Positions 1 to 8,624 of a DNA stretch of 64,000 bases are shown one piece after another. Both the position numbers and the translations under genes were made by a program. The notes below the pieces were generated by a model that was not told where the DNA came from, ran no database searches, and was given only the letters and a program-made list of their open reading frames with translations. The stretch spans positions 496,001 to 560,000 of the forward strand of contig NZ_CP126242.1 in NCBI RefSeq assembly GCF_030142045.1. The letters are read 5' to 3'. Numbering within the stretch: the stretch's first letter is position 1; each line of letters starts with the position of its first letter. Source of the stretch: Arthrobacter sp. zg-Y919 (GTDB lineage Bacteria > Actinomycetota > Actinomycetes > Actinomycetales > Micrococcaceae).

Positions 1-1273
1 TCTTCACCGCGTAGATCACCGCGAAGCTCAGGCCCGCACCCAGGTTGAAGGCGCCGGCATTGAGGCCGGGGAGGAAACCGGGGTTCTCCTTTGGGGAGAG
101 CACGATGCCCAGGCCGTTGAGCATGATGTTGCCGATGCCGGCGTAGGTGATGCCGATCAGCACGGACACGCCCAGCAGGCCCAGCTTCGAGTCGCTGCCA
201 ACCACCAGGAGCATCAGTGCCAGGGTGATGACCGAGCCGATCATGCCGATCCGCAGCACCTTGCCGTAGCCCCAGGTCGCCGCCAGGCGGCCGGCGAGCG
301 GACCGAGCAGCAGTCCGGCGAGGGCATAGGGTGTCAGGGTCCACCAGGCGGACTCTTCCGCACCCATGCCGAACCCGACGGCGCCGTCCTGCGCCAGGGC
401 GGGGATGATGCCGTTGATCACCGCGAAGACGCCGGTCATGGTCAGCAGTGTGGTCAGCAGCAGCGCCCAGGTGGAGCGCTGCTTGAGCAGGTAGGTGGCG
501 ACCAGCGGCTGTTCAGTGCGGTTCTCCACCTTCCAGAACACCACGAACGCGATCACGCCGATGACGGTCAGGCCAGCCACCAGGAGCCAGTTGGCATCCG
601 ACAGTTTGCCTGCCTCGTTGACTGCGGTCAGCAGGGTGCCCACGGAGATGACCAGCGGGACAACGCCCACCCAGTCCATCTTTTCCTTCTTCTCGGCCCG
701 GGATTCGGGGGCCAGGAAGAAGAGCAGGGCCGTGGCGACCGCACCGACAATGGCCATGGCCCAGAAGACCGAAGCGAACCCGTGGTTTTCCGCGAGGTAG
801 CCGCCGGCGACGGCGTCGACCCCGGCAATGCCGCCGTTGACCGCTGTGATGACGCCCATCAGGGTGCCGTACAGCTTGGGGTCGCGGATCTCGACGCGGA
901 GCATGATCAGCGTCAGCGGGACCACCGGGCCGGAAACACCCTGGATCAGGCGGGCAATAAAGAGGACTTCAATGCTCGGTGCCAGGGCGGCCACCACGGA
1001 ACCGATGGTCAGGACCACCAGCATGCCGGTCAGGACCTTCTTGCGGCCGATGATGTCGCCGAGGCGGGGAAGGAACAGGGAGAACAGTGCGGCCGCGGTG
1101 AAGAACGCGGTCTGCGTCAGGCCGACTGCCGCCGAGGTGGTGTCCAGTTCCTCCTCGATGCTGACCAGTGCGGGGGAGAGCATGGAGGCGTTCAGCTGGA
1201 ACGCCACGCAGGCGGCCAGCAATGCTGCCATCAGGGCGCCGACGTTTACCCGCCGGCGTGCGGTTTCAGTCAC
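1..1273 (-). CDS. MFS permease, 3' end cut by window edge
   Basis: This is a major facilitator superfamily permease of the inner membrane. It starts with GTG at 1273, and that start overlaps the stop of the upstream MFS gene as GTGA, so the two are translationally coupled. The translation opens MTETARRRVNVGALMAALL and contains the MFS loop 2-3 signature (RLGDIIGRKK). It aligns with the neighbouring permease at a constant offset of 1460 bases from its start to the window edge, with no net insertion or deletion, so the pair is a tandem duplication. About the last 64 codons lie outside the window. Its position behind a nucleoside hydrolase suggests a nucleoside, base or ribose-like substrate; that is inference only. 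Confidence 0.9.
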   Translation of the reverse strand, partial: MTETARRRVNVGALMAALLAACVAFQLNASMLSPALVSIEEELDTTSAAVGLTQTAFFTAAALFSLFLPRLGDIIGRKKVLTGMLVVLTIGSVVAALAPSIEVLFIARLIQGVSGPVVPLTLIMLRVEIRDPKLYGTLMGVITAVNGGIAGVDAVAGGYLAENHGFASVFWAMAIVGAVATALLFFLAPESRAEKKEKMDWVGVVPLVISVGTLLTAVNEAGKLSDANWLLVAGLTVIGVIAFVVFWKVENRTEQPLVATYLLKQRSTWALLLTTLLTMTGVFAVINGIIPALAQDGAVGFGMGAEESAWWTLTPYALAGLLLGPLAGRLAATWGYGKVLRIGMIGSVITLALMLLVVGSDSKLGLLGVSVLIGITYAGIGNIMLNGLGIVLSPKENPGFLPGLNAGAFNLGAGLSFAVIYAVK

Positions 1274-2733
1274 CGGGTCACCTCTGCTTTGGGCTTGGTG
1301 TCTTCCGGCTCAGCCACGGGGGCGACTGCCTCGGAGCCGGTCTTGGCGGGCTTGGGGATCAGGAACGAGGAGGCCAGGGCAAGGCCCAGAATGATGACGC
1401 CGGCAATGATGCCGCCGTAGTAGCCTTCGGTTCCGGACCCGTCCGTAACGGTGGTGGCGGTCTTGGCCGCGTAGATCACGGCGAAGCTCAGGCCGGCACC
1501 CAGGTTGAAGGCACCGGCGTTGAGGCCGGGCAGGAAGCCGGGGTTTTCCTTCGGGGAAAGCATGACTCCCAGGCCGCTGAGCATGACATTGCCGATGCCG
1601 GCGTAGGTGATGCCCACGAGGATGGAAACGGCCAGCAGGCCTGCCTTGGAGTCGCTGCCGACCACGGGAAGCATGAGCGCCAGCGCGATGACGGACCCGA
1701 TGGTGCCGATGCGCAGTACCTTGGCGTAACCCCAGCTGCCGGCCAGGCGCCCGGCGAACGGTCCCACGATGAGGCCTGCAATGGCGTACGGGGTGATGGT
1801 CCACCAGGCGGACTCTTCGGCGCCCATGCCGAAGCCCACGGCACCGTCCTGCGCCAGGGCCGGAAGGATGCCGTTCATAACGGCGAAAACGCCGGTCATG
1901 GTCAGCACGGTGGTCAGCAGCAGGGCCCAGGTGGAGCGCTGCTTCAGGAGGTAGGTGGCGATCAGCGGCTGTTCGGTGCGGTTTTCGACCTTCCAGAAGA
2001 CCGTGAACGCGACGACGGCGATGACGATCAGGCCGATGACCAGGGGCCAGTTGGCGTCCCCCAGTTTGCCGGCCTCATTGAAGGCAGTGAGCAGGGTGCC
2101 CACGGAGATGACCAGGGGAACGACGCCCACCCAGTCCATCTTTTCCTTCTTCTCGGCCCGGGACTCAGGGATGACGGCGATCACGAGGGCGGTGGCAATG
2201 ATGCCGACGACGGCCATGGACCAGAAGATCGAGGCGAAACCGTGGTTCTGCGCCAGGTAGCCTCCGGCGATGGCGTCGACGCCGGCGATGCCGCCGTTGA
2301 CGGCGGCAATGACACCCATCAGGGTGCCGTACTTTCGAGGATCGCGGACTTCCACGCGCAGCATGATCATGGACAGCGCCACCGTGGGACCGGAAACACC
2401 CTGGATCAGGCGGGCGAGGAAGAGAACCTCAACACTCGGCGCGAGGGCAGCCACGACCGAGCCGATGGTCAGGACCACCAGCATGCCGGTGAGGACCTTC
2501 TTGCGGCCGATGATGTCGCCGAGGCGGGGCAGGAACAGGGAGAACAGGGCAGCGGCGGTAAAGAACGCCGTCTGCGTCAGGGCTACGGCAGCCGAGGTGG
2601 TGTCCAGCTCCTGTTCGATGGTGAACAGGGCGGGGGAGAGCATGGAGGCGTTCAGCTGGAACGCCACGCAGGCGGCCAGCAGGGCGGCCATCAAGGCGCC
2701 GACGTTTACCCGTCGGCGGGCAGTTTCACTCAC
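1270..2733 (-). CDS. MFS permease (tandem paralogue)
   Basis: The gene encodes 487 residues with a GTG start at 2733, a hydrophobic first helix (ALMAALLAACVAFQLNAS), the MFS signature RLGDIIGRKK after helix 2, and a multi-helix hydrophobic body of the length expected for 12-14 helices. The start overlaps the stop of the nucleoside hydrolase as GTGA, and its own stop overlaps the start of the next permease in the same way. The three genes therefore form one coupled unit read in the order hydrolase, permease, permease. The substrate cannot be read from the sequence; co-operonic nucleoside hydrolase makes nucleoside or nucleobase transport the first guess. Confidence 0.92.
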   Translation of the reverse strand: MSETARRRVNVGALMAALLAACVAFQLNASMLSPALFTIEQELDTTSAAVALTQTAFFTAAALFSLFLPRLGDIIGRKKVLTGMLVVLTIGSVVAALAPSVEVLFLARLIQGVSGPTVALSMIMLRVEVRDPRKYGTLMGVIAAVNGGIAGVDAIAGGYLAQNHGFASIFWSMAVVGIIATALVIAVIPESRAEKKEKMDWVGVVPLVISVGTLLTAFNEAGKLGDANWPLVIGLIVIAVVAFTVFWKVENRTEQPLIATYLLKQRSTWALLLTTVLTMTGVFAVMNGILPALAQDGAVGFGMGAEESAWWTITPYAIAGLIVGPFAGRLAGSWGYAKVLRIGTIGSVIALALMLPVVGSDSKAGLLAVSILVGITYAGIGNVMLSGLGVMLSPKENPGFLPGLNAGAFNLGAGLSFAVIYAAKTATTVTDGSGTEGYYGGIIAGVIILGLALASSFLIPKPAKTGSEAVAPVAEPEDTKPKAEVTR

Positions 2734-3677
2734 AGGTCAACCTCGCCAATGCGCTGAAGTGCGTCGACAACCAGGTCCCAGAACTTCTGGTGGTCCAGGT
2801 CGACGGCTACGGATGTGTTGCAGTCGGCGGGAGCCGGTGCACGGAAGTCGGCCACGGTCATGCCCAGCGTCAGGGTGCCGGTCAGTTCCACGTCCAGCGG
2901 CACGCGCCGGGTGGTCATGACGGAGGGGTCAATGACGTAGGCAACGGCGCAGGGATCGTGCACCGGCGGGAAGTCGAAGCCCTGGGCGTCCTTGTACGCC
3001 TCGCCGAAGAAGTCGAGCAGTTCGCCGACGAACCGGGCCGGCTTGGTGCCGACGGCGGCGATGCGCTCGGCCACTTCGTCCGTGGCCAGTGCCTGGTGCG
3101 TGAGGTCGAGGCCGACCATGGTCAGCGGCCACTTCTCGTTGAACACAATGTGTGCGGCTTCGGGGTCGATCTTGATGTTGAACTCGGCCACGGCGGACCA
3201 GTTGCCTACGTGGTAGCCGCCGCCCATCAGGACAACTTCCTTGACGCGTTCGGCGATGCGCGGTTCCTTGCGGACGGCCAGGGCGATGTTGGTCAGGCCT
3301 GCGGTGGGGACGAGGGTGACGGTGTTCGGCTCATGGGCCATGACCGTGTCGATGATCAGGTCCACCGCGTGGCGGGGATCCAGTTCGAGGGTCGGCTCGG
3401 GCAGGTCGGGGCCGTCCATGCCGGAGTCGCCGTGGATGTCCGGGGCGTTTTCAATCGTGCGGACCAGGGGCCGGTCGCAGCCGGCGGCGAAGGGAATGCC
3501 TGTGATATTTGCAACACGGGCAATTGCCAGTGCGTTACGTGTCACCTTCTCCAGGGTCTGGTTTCCGACGACGGTGGTCACCGCCAGAAGGTCGATCTCC
3601 GGGCTGCCGTGTGCCAGCAGCAGGGCGACCGCATCATCATGCCCGGGATCGCAATCCAGGATGATTTTGTGGGGCAT
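2730..3677 (-). CDS. inosine-uridine preferring nucleoside hydrolase family protein
   Basis: The protein of 315 residues cleaves the N-glycosidic bond of ribonucleosides to base and ribose, by family. The N-terminus MPHKIILDCDPGHDDAVALL carries the DxDPGxDD calcium/ribose-binding signature of the IU-nucleoside hydrolase family. A second conserved block is VVLMGGGY, and the catalytic-region histidine follows in FPPVHDPCAVAYVI. I chose the ATG at 3677 because the conserved strand begins immediately after it and GGAGA lies upstream; a longer open frame exists but reads as non-conserved sequence. It is the first gene of an operon with two MFS permeases, which suggests a nucleoside uptake and salvage unit. 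Confidence 0.93.
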   Translation of the reverse strand: MPHKIILDCDPGHDDAVALLLAHGSPEIDLLAVTTVVGNQTLEKVTRNALAIARVANITGIPFAAGCDRPLVRTIENAPDIHGDSGMDGPDLPEPTLELDPRHAVDLIIDTVMAHEPNTVTLVPTAGLTNIALAVRKEPRIAERVKEVVLMGGGYHVGNWSAVAEFNIKIDPEAAHIVFNEKWPLTMVGLDLTHQALATDEVAERIAAVGTKPARFVGELLDFFGEAYKDAQGFDFPPVHDPCAVAYVIDPSVMTTRRVPLDVELTGTLTLGMTVADFRAPAPADCNTSVAVDLDHQKFWDLVVDALQRIGEVDL

Positions 3678-3797
3678 TACGTCTCCGCTTCGTTGAGGTT
3701 CTAGCTCCGGGACCGCAGTTCCGGCATTGCGGCGCCCGGTTGCGGGACTCCTGCAGCGGCCCGCGGCGGTGCGGACATGGGGGAGCGCCTGCCAGGC

Positions 3798-3823
3798 GAC
3801 GTAATTAACGATATAGACGTATT
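3798..3823. promoter_or_regulatory. AT-rich direct repeat upstream of the nucleoside hydrolase operon
   Basis: The octamers GACGTAAT (3798-3805) and GACGTATT (3816-3823) are direct repeats 18 bp apart, inside the only AT-rich patch of this 370-bp gap. On the minus strand the patch offers candidate -10 sequences (TATATC, TAATTA) about 120-140 bp before the hydrolase start. It is a plausible promoter/operator, but no regulator gene is adjacent. The rest of 3678-3997 shows no gene I can support. Confidence 0.35.
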
Positions 3824-3997
3824 GCGGACCACTCCGCCGGGGGATCTGTTCGGGCCGGACCGGACGCCGGCGCGATTTGCCATCTGCCGGTGCGGAATTT
3901 ATGCTGTCTGCCGCTCTTTCCGCGTTTGCCCGGCGCGGGACAACCACCTCTCTTCCAGCATGGCGGATCAGTCTGCCGGCGACCAGACAGCAGGTGG

Positions 3998-4033
3998 AAA
4001 ACCGCCCCCGCCCCGGGAGGGGCGGAGGCGGTC
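3998..4033 (-). terminator. rho-independent terminator after the 75-aa gene
   Basis: A GC-rich hairpin pairs ACCGCCCCCGCCCC (from 4001) with GGGGCGGAGGCGGT (to about 4032), with one mismatch and a tiny loop. On the minus strand the hairpin is followed by TTTT, and it lies just beyond the stop of the small minus-strand gene at 4051. Confidence 0.7.
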
Positions 4034-4050
4034 CGGTATGACGTAGGGCG

Positions 4051-4278
4051 CTACCACCTGACCTTTCGCTCCCGCGGGCCTTGCTTCGTGTTCGACCGGG
4101 TGGGCTTGTGGTCCTTGCCGAGACTCTGCCAGCCGGGCAGGGCGGTCTCGGGAGCGGAGGCGAGCTGTTGGGCGCTCGCCTCGCTCAGCCGGGCTTCGGC
4201 CGCGGGAGCGAGATGGATCTCGACGGGCGGCAGTACGGGGTGTTCGGATTTCGGCTTTTTCTCTTTGGGTGCACGCAT
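4051..4278 (-). CDS. small basic protein of unknown function
   Basis: The gene encodes 75 residues, MRAPKEKKPKSEHPVLPPVE at the start, rich in Lys, Arg, Glu and Pro and with no membrane segment. I chose the ATG at 4278 because a full GGAGG lies five bases upstream; an upstream in-frame ATG overlaps that ribosome site. The strong ribosome site together with a dedicated terminator just downstream argues that it is a real gene rather than a chance frame. I recognise no domain. The middle (residues 25-45) is alanine-rich and likely helical, and the tail is highly basic, so nucleic-acid or ribosome association is possible but unproven. Confidence 0.55.
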   Translation of the reverse strand: MRAPKEKKPKSEHPVLPPVEIHLAPAAEARLSEASAQQLASAPETALPGWQSLGKDHKPTRSNTKQGPRERKVRW

Positions 4279-4549
4279 GGGGTCCTCCAATGGCTCGGGG
4301 CCGTTGAGGTGATGTCAGGGACACCGTCCGGGGGCGTGCCAAAAGCACGCCGGTTCTACCGGGAGGAGATTTTCGGGGCAGACGGACGGACTCGGAGGCA
4401 GTGCCTCAACAAGCTCTCATAGATGGTTGTCTGCAGCGGGTTTCGAGCGCGCAGCGCTACTCGAATATCAGTATTCCCATGCGGCCGACCATAACAGCGT
4501 GTCCGCCCGCCGGATAGCCCTTTACTCAAACTTTGCTGCTTCAAACGGA
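4279..4549. other. intergenic region without supported gene
   Basis: This stretch has lower GC around 4430-4545 and a small hairpin at the GTGCC-AAAA-GCACGCC sequence near 4337. It should hold the promoter of the small minus-strand gene at 4051-4278. I see no convincing coding frame. Confidence 0.4.
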
Positions 4550-4582
4550 CGACGGCGGCACCTGGGGCCGGTGCCGCCGTCG
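4550..4582 (-). terminator. strong hairpin terminator after the dehydrogenase gene
   Basis: A perfect 13-bp stem, CGACGGCGGCACC (4550-4562) with GGTGCCGCCGTCG (4570-4582), encloses a 7-base loop. It lies 26 bases beyond the stop of the minus-strand dehydrogenase. There is only a weak T stretch on the minus side. Confidence 0.6.
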
Positions 4583-4608
4583 CGCGCGGGATGAGGAAAG
4601 CCGCGGGT

Positions 4609-5538
4609 TTAGAAGGTCAGCACAATCCGGCCGCGCAGTCCGCCGGCCTCGAGCCGCCGGTGCGCGTCGGCGGCGCGTTCGGCGGGCAGGACGTCGGCGA
4701 TCCGTGGGCTGAGCAGGTCTGCCTCTGCCAGTGCACGCAGCCGGTCCAGCTTTGCCCCGGAAGAGTATTCCTCACCCACCCGGATCGGATGCACCGTGAT
4801 TTCTCGGCCGGGATCTCCGTCCCACCCGCGTACGGTGGCGAACCCGCCGCCGTCGCGCACCGCGTCCGCCGCGAGTTCGTTCATCACCGCGGCATCCGCC
4901 ACGGCGTCGACGCCGTCGGGAAAGAGCTCCCGGATCCGGCCGGCAACGTCGTCGCCACGTTCCACCACATGGTCCGCGCCCAGGGCCGCCACCAGGTCGG
5001 CATCCCCTTCGGAGGCATCGGCGACCACGGTCAGGCCCGCCTCTTTGGCGAGCTGGATCAGGTAATTGCCCAGGGTTCCCGCTGCGCCGGTAATGGCCAG
5101 GACCGAGCCTTCGGCAAGGTCCAGCTTTTCGAGGATCTGCACCGCGGTGAGGCCGTTCATCGGCAACGTGGAGGCAGCTTCCAACCCGGTTCCGGCAGGG
5201 ATCCGTGCGATCGAGTCCGACGGCGCCACCAGGTACTCGGTGTAGGCGCCCCGCCGTGCGGCCCGGGGCAGGGCCAGGGCCATGACCTCGTCACCGATCC
5301 GCCAGCCGGCGCCGTCACCCACCTCGTCCACCACTCCGGCGGCGTCCATGCCCGGAATATAGGGCGGTTCCAGCCCACCCATGTCCTGGGCGCCGGTGCG
5401 CAGCACCGTGTCGGTGGGGCTGACGGCGGCGGCCCGGACGCGGATGCGGACCTCCCCGGGACCGGCGTGCGGTTCGGGTACCTCAAGTACCTCCAGGACC
5501 TCGGGCCCGCCAAAGGCGCGGATGCCGACAATCTTCAC
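4609..5538 (-). CDS. MDR-family NADPH:quinone oxidoreductase-like dehydrogenase
   Basis: The 309-residue protein belongs to the zinc-independent medium-chain dehydrogenase/reductase group related to quinone oxidoreductases. The GroES-like N-terminal half ends near residue 120. The nucleotide-binding half carries the AITGAAGTLGNYLIQLAK glycine motif. No catalytic-zinc cysteine/histidine set is visible. It starts with GTG at 5538 behind an AGAGGAG ribosome site and follows the broken SDR gene by 24 bases, so the two were probably one transcript. The substrate is unknown. Confidence 0.88.
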   Translation of the reverse strand: MKIVGIRAFGGPEVLEVLEVPEPHAGPGEVRIRVRAAAVSPTDTVLRTGAQDMGGLEPPYIPGMDAAGVVDEVGDGAGWRIGDEVMALALPRAARRGAYTEYLVAPSDSIARIPAGTGLEAASTLPMNGLTAVQILEKLDLAEGSVLAITGAAGTLGNYLIQLAKEAGLTVVADASEGDADLVAALGADHVVERGDDVAGRIRELFPDGVDAVADAAVMNELAADAVRDGGGFATVRGWDGDPGREITVHPIRVGEEYSSGAKLDRLRALAEADLLSPRIADVLPAERAADAHRRLEAGGLRGRIVLTF

Positions 5539-5562
5539 GACGAACTCCTCTTGCTTATGTGG

Positions 5563-6698
5563 TTAGGCCGTGGGGCCCGGGATGATGCGCTGCTGGGCCA
5601 GGTGGTCAAAGAGCTCCAGGAAACGGTCTTCCGAATCCAGGCAGTCGGCAAAACCGGCCTGCCGGGCCTTGATGGTGGAGGAGACGTTGTCGAACTCCGA
5701 GCGGAATATGAAGTCGGCGAATTCCCAGCGGACCAGGTCCTCGTAGGGGATCGGCTCCAGGCCGTACCGTTCGGTCATCTGCTCCCACAGCCTGCCGTAC
5801 TGCGGCATGGCGTCCGTCAGGGGTACGGGCTGCGGTTCCGCGTACTCCATACCGAAGTACTTGGCGAAGGCCGGCCAGAGCTGGCGCCAGCGGAACTGGT
5901 CGCCGTTGGTGATGTTGTAGATTTCCCCTGCCGCAGCCGGTTCCGAACCGGCCCACACGGCGGCACGGGCCAGCAGTTCGGCGTCGGTGACCTGGTACAG
6001 GGCGTCGTATGCCGCCACCGTCCCGGGGAAGCGCAGCGGCTGGCCCAGTTCCTTGCTGATGCTCGCGTACACGGCAATGGCCATCAGTAGATTCATCGGG
6101 TTGCCGGTGGCGTACCCGATGACGCCCTCGGGCCGCAGGACGGTCAGGGTGAAACCGCGCTCCGCGGCCACCTCGCGCAGCAGGTCTTCCTGGTCGTAGT
6201 AGAAGTTGGGTTGGATCAGCCGCGGATCCCGTTCCTTCGCCGGTGCATTGAAGTACCCCAGATGGGCGCCGTACGCTTTTCCGCCCTGGTAGAGCGTGAC
6301 GTGGCGCAGCGGTGCGCCGGCGGCGTGCAGTCCGTCCAGGGTGTTGCGCAGCAGGGCCGTGTTGACCTCGGATAATTCCGCCGACGTCGGGCGCTCAATG
6401 TAGGCGCCGAAGACCAGATGGGTGGTGTCCGACGCCGGTGCCAGGCCCGCGCGGGCCTGGCACCGGCGCCGGGAACCGGCCGGCGGCTGGCGCCGCGGAC
6501 CTTCCAGCCGCGGCGGGCGTACTCGTCTGCGGCGTGCCGTCCGATGACGCCGCCAGCACCGGCCACGAGGACCGCGCCCGGTGCCGGTGTGCGGGGCCGG
6601 GCCGCCGTGCGCGCCTGGTCCTGTTCGATGATGCCGGGCCGCGGGTTGGAACCGGCATGCGATTCAGCGGCCGGTTCCGGGATGGGTTCCTGGGACAT
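5563..6698 (-). pseudogene. extended SDR (PRISE / progesterone 5-beta-reductase-like), frameshifted
   Basis: The N-terminal part, from an ATG at 6698 behind GGAGG, has a roughly 40-residue polar extension and then the Rossmann motif VLVAGAGGVIGR (residues 43-54). That frame loses sense at about residue 78. The rest of the family continues in a different frame from about 6440 to 5563, including THLVFGAYIERP, the KAYGAHLG active-site region and the NFYYDQEDLL block. The switch falls inside a perfect 36-bp palindrome at 6433-6468. The distance between the two conserved blocks also looks shorter than usual for the family, by roughly a dozen or more residues, so bases may be missing as well as the frame being shifted. 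Either the gene is dead or the assembly skipped part of a hairpin. Confidence 0.8.
6433..6468. repeat. perfect 36-bp palindrome inside the SDR gene
   Basis: The arms CGCCGGTGCCAGGCCCGC (6433-6450) and its exact reverse complement (6451-6468) abut with no loop. The palindrome coincides with the frame change of the SDR gene. A strong cruciform like this is a known site of polymerase slippage, deletion and read-assembly error. Confidence 0.9.
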
Positions 6699-6838
6699 TG
6701 ATCCTCCTGTTGATTCCGTCATACCTGGTCAACGGCCAGTACTTCGAGACTATCGATCATCAGCCTGCTGATGAAAACCGGGAAGGCGAATCCGGCGGAC
6801 GGATCCGGCCGTGGACGGTGGGGCCGGGCAACCAAACG

Positions 6839-6844
6839 TAGGCT
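6839..6844 (+). promoter_or_regulatory. -10 element, probable leaderless start of the PLP enzyme
   Basis: TAGGCT ends six bases before the GTG start at 6851. That places the expected transcription start at or next to the initiation codon, and no ribosome-binding site can be placed in between. A clear -35 is not visible. Confidence 0.45.
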
Positions 6845-6850
6845 GGAAAC

Positions 6851-7942
6851 GTGAACACTCTTATGCTTCCGGACCGCAGCTGGGCCGAGACCGCCATCCG
6901 CCGCATCGAGGCGGAAGGGGCACGCTCGGCCGATACGCACCTGTTCCAGGTCCCGGTCCCCGCCGGCTGGTCGGTGCAGATCTACCTGAAGGACGAGTCC
7001 ACGCACCGCACGGGAAGCCTCAAGCACCGGCTGGCGCGCTCCCTGTTCCTCTTCGGCCTGGTCAACGGCTGGATCACCGAGGGCACCACCATCGTGGAGG
7101 CCTCCAGCGGCTCCACCGCGGTCTCCGAAGCCTATTTTGCCCAGTTGCTGGGTCTGCCGTTCGTGGCCGTGATGCCGCAGACCACCAGTGCGGAGAAGAT
7201 CCGGCTGATCGAGCACTACGGTGGACGCTGCCACTTCGTGCAGGAGCCATCCGAGGTGTACGCCGCTGCGGAGGCCGTCGCAGCCAGCACCGGCGGGCAT
7301 TACATGGACCAGTTCACGTACGCCGAACGCGCCACTGACTGGCGGGGCAACAACAACATTGCCGAATCCATCTTTTCCCAGATGGCACAGGAGGACCACC
7401 CGCTGCCGGACTGGATAGTGGTGGGTGCAGGCACCGGCGGGACAAGTGCAACGATCGGCCGCTACATCCGGTATCACCGCTATCCCACCCGGCTGGCGGT
7501 GGTGGATCCGGAGAATTCCGCGTTCTTCCCCGCCTGGCGGAACCCGGGGGAGCCTGCCGCCGGGAAACCGTCCCGGATTGAAGGCATCGGCCGGCCGCGG
7601 CCCGAACCCAGCTTTGTGCCCGCGGTCATCGACCATATGGTCCAGGTCCCCGACGCTGCGTCGGTAGCAGCCTCGCGGCACCTGCGCCGGCTCACCGGGC
7701 TGCACGCCGGGCCTTCCACCGGCACCAACCTCTGGGGTGTCTGGCAGTTGGCGGCGGCCATGGAAGCGGACGGCCGCGCCGGAAGCATCGTCTCGCTGGT
7801 GTGCGATTCGGGGGACCGGTACGCCGCGTCCTACGGCGACGACGCCTGGCTGCAGTCCCGCGGACTGGACCCGGCGCCTGCCACGGCCATGCTGGAGGAA
7901 CTGTTCCGGACCGGACGGTGGCCCGCCGGCACGAGGGATTAG
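6851..7942 (+). CDS. PLP-dependent cysteine synthase-family enzyme, Cds1-like
   Basis: The protein has 363 residues and a fold-type II PLP architecture. The Schiff-base lysine is in [13 protein letters not shown] (around residue 59), the substrate-binding loop is [11 protein letters not shown], and the phosphate-binding glycines are in [15 protein letters not shown]. The [14 protein letters not shown] block resembles the actinobacterial L-cysteine desulfhydrase Cds1, which releases sulfide and pyruvate from cysteine, more than CysK or CysM. That narrower call is inference. The gene appears leaderless, with GTG at the transcription start. Its stop overlaps the stop of the opposing GNAT gene by four bases. 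Confidence 0.85.
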   Translation: MNTLMLPDRSWAETAIRRIEAEGARSADTHLFQVPVPAGWSVQIYLKDESTHRTGSLKHRLARSLFLFGLVNGWITEGTTIVEASSGSTAVSEAYFAQLLGLPFVAVMPQTTSAEKIRLIEHYGGRCHFVQEPSEVYAAAEAVAASTGGHYMDQFTYAERATDWRGNNNIAESIFSQMAQEDHPLPDWIVVGAGTGGTSATIGRYIRYHRYPTRLAVVDPENSAFFPAWRNPGEPAAGKPSRIEGIGRPRPEPSFVPAVIDHMVQVPDAASVAASRHLRRLTGLHAGPSTGTNLWGVWQLAAAMEADGRAGSIVSLVCDSGDRYAASYGDDAWLQSRGLDPAPATAMLEELFRTGRWPAGTRD

Positions 7943-8478
7943 AAGTCGAACATCCCGGACGGCAGCGTTTCCGCCGGCAATGGGAGCGGCGGGAGGTGGC
8001 GCTTGAAGCCGATGTGGGAGGCCTCGAAGCCGAGCCGTTTATAGAAGCGGTGCGCGGAGTCCCGCTGGGCGTTGGAGGTGAGCTGGACCAGCCCGGCGCC
8101 GTTCCGCCGGCCTTCGGCGACCGCCCAGTCCATCATGGCCGCACCCAGCCCGTTGGACCGGAGATCGGCACGCACATGGACGGCTTCCACCTGTAACCGG
8201 GTGGTTCCGCCTAGAGCCAGGCAGGGGATCAGCGTCAGCTGCAGGGTTCCGGCAATCCGCCCGGAGGAGTCTTCGACGGCGGCCAGGAAGTTGGCCGGGT
8301 CCGCGGCAATGGCATCGTAGGCGCGCAGATACGGCTCCAGGGCATGGTTCCCTTCCCGGTCGGCCCGTTGCCCCAGCGCATCGGCCATCAGCAGCCCGGA
8401 GATCGGCCCGACGTCGTCGCGCGCCGCCCGGCGGACACGGAAGGAACCATTGAGCAAAGAGGCGGGACGGATTTCCAT
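7939..8478 (-). CDS. GNAT-family N-acetyltransferase
   Basis: The 179-residue protein shows the acetyl-CoA loop of the GNAT fold in [19 protein letters not shown] (an R/Q-x-x-G-x-G/A variant, about residues 108-126) and the C-terminal [13 protein letters not shown] strand-helix block. I chose the ATG at 8478 because the conserved fold starts shortly after it; an upstream GTG or ATG would add only low-complexity residues. The acceptor substrate is unknown. It converges with the PLP enzyme. Confidence 0.85.
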   Translation of the reverse strand: MEIRPASLLNGSFRVRRAARDDVGPISGLLMADALGQRADREGNHALEPYLRAYDAIAADPANFLAAVEDSSGRIAGTLQLTLIPCLALGGTTRLQVEAVHVRADLRSNGLGAAMMDWAVAEGRRNGAGLVQLTSNAQRDSAHRFYKRLGFEASHIGFKRHLPPLPLPAETLPSGMFDF

Positions 8479-8624
8479 GCCCGCCAGTCTTCCACAGCAC
8501 CTTAAACTGCCTTCCTCCATTGACCGGGCGGGCCGTGGCCGGGCAGGGTTAATGGGACCGGATAGCCGTTGCCGCCGCTACGAGCCGCATCCCTGGGCCG
8601 GCGGCAGACTGTAGAGAGGCAGCT

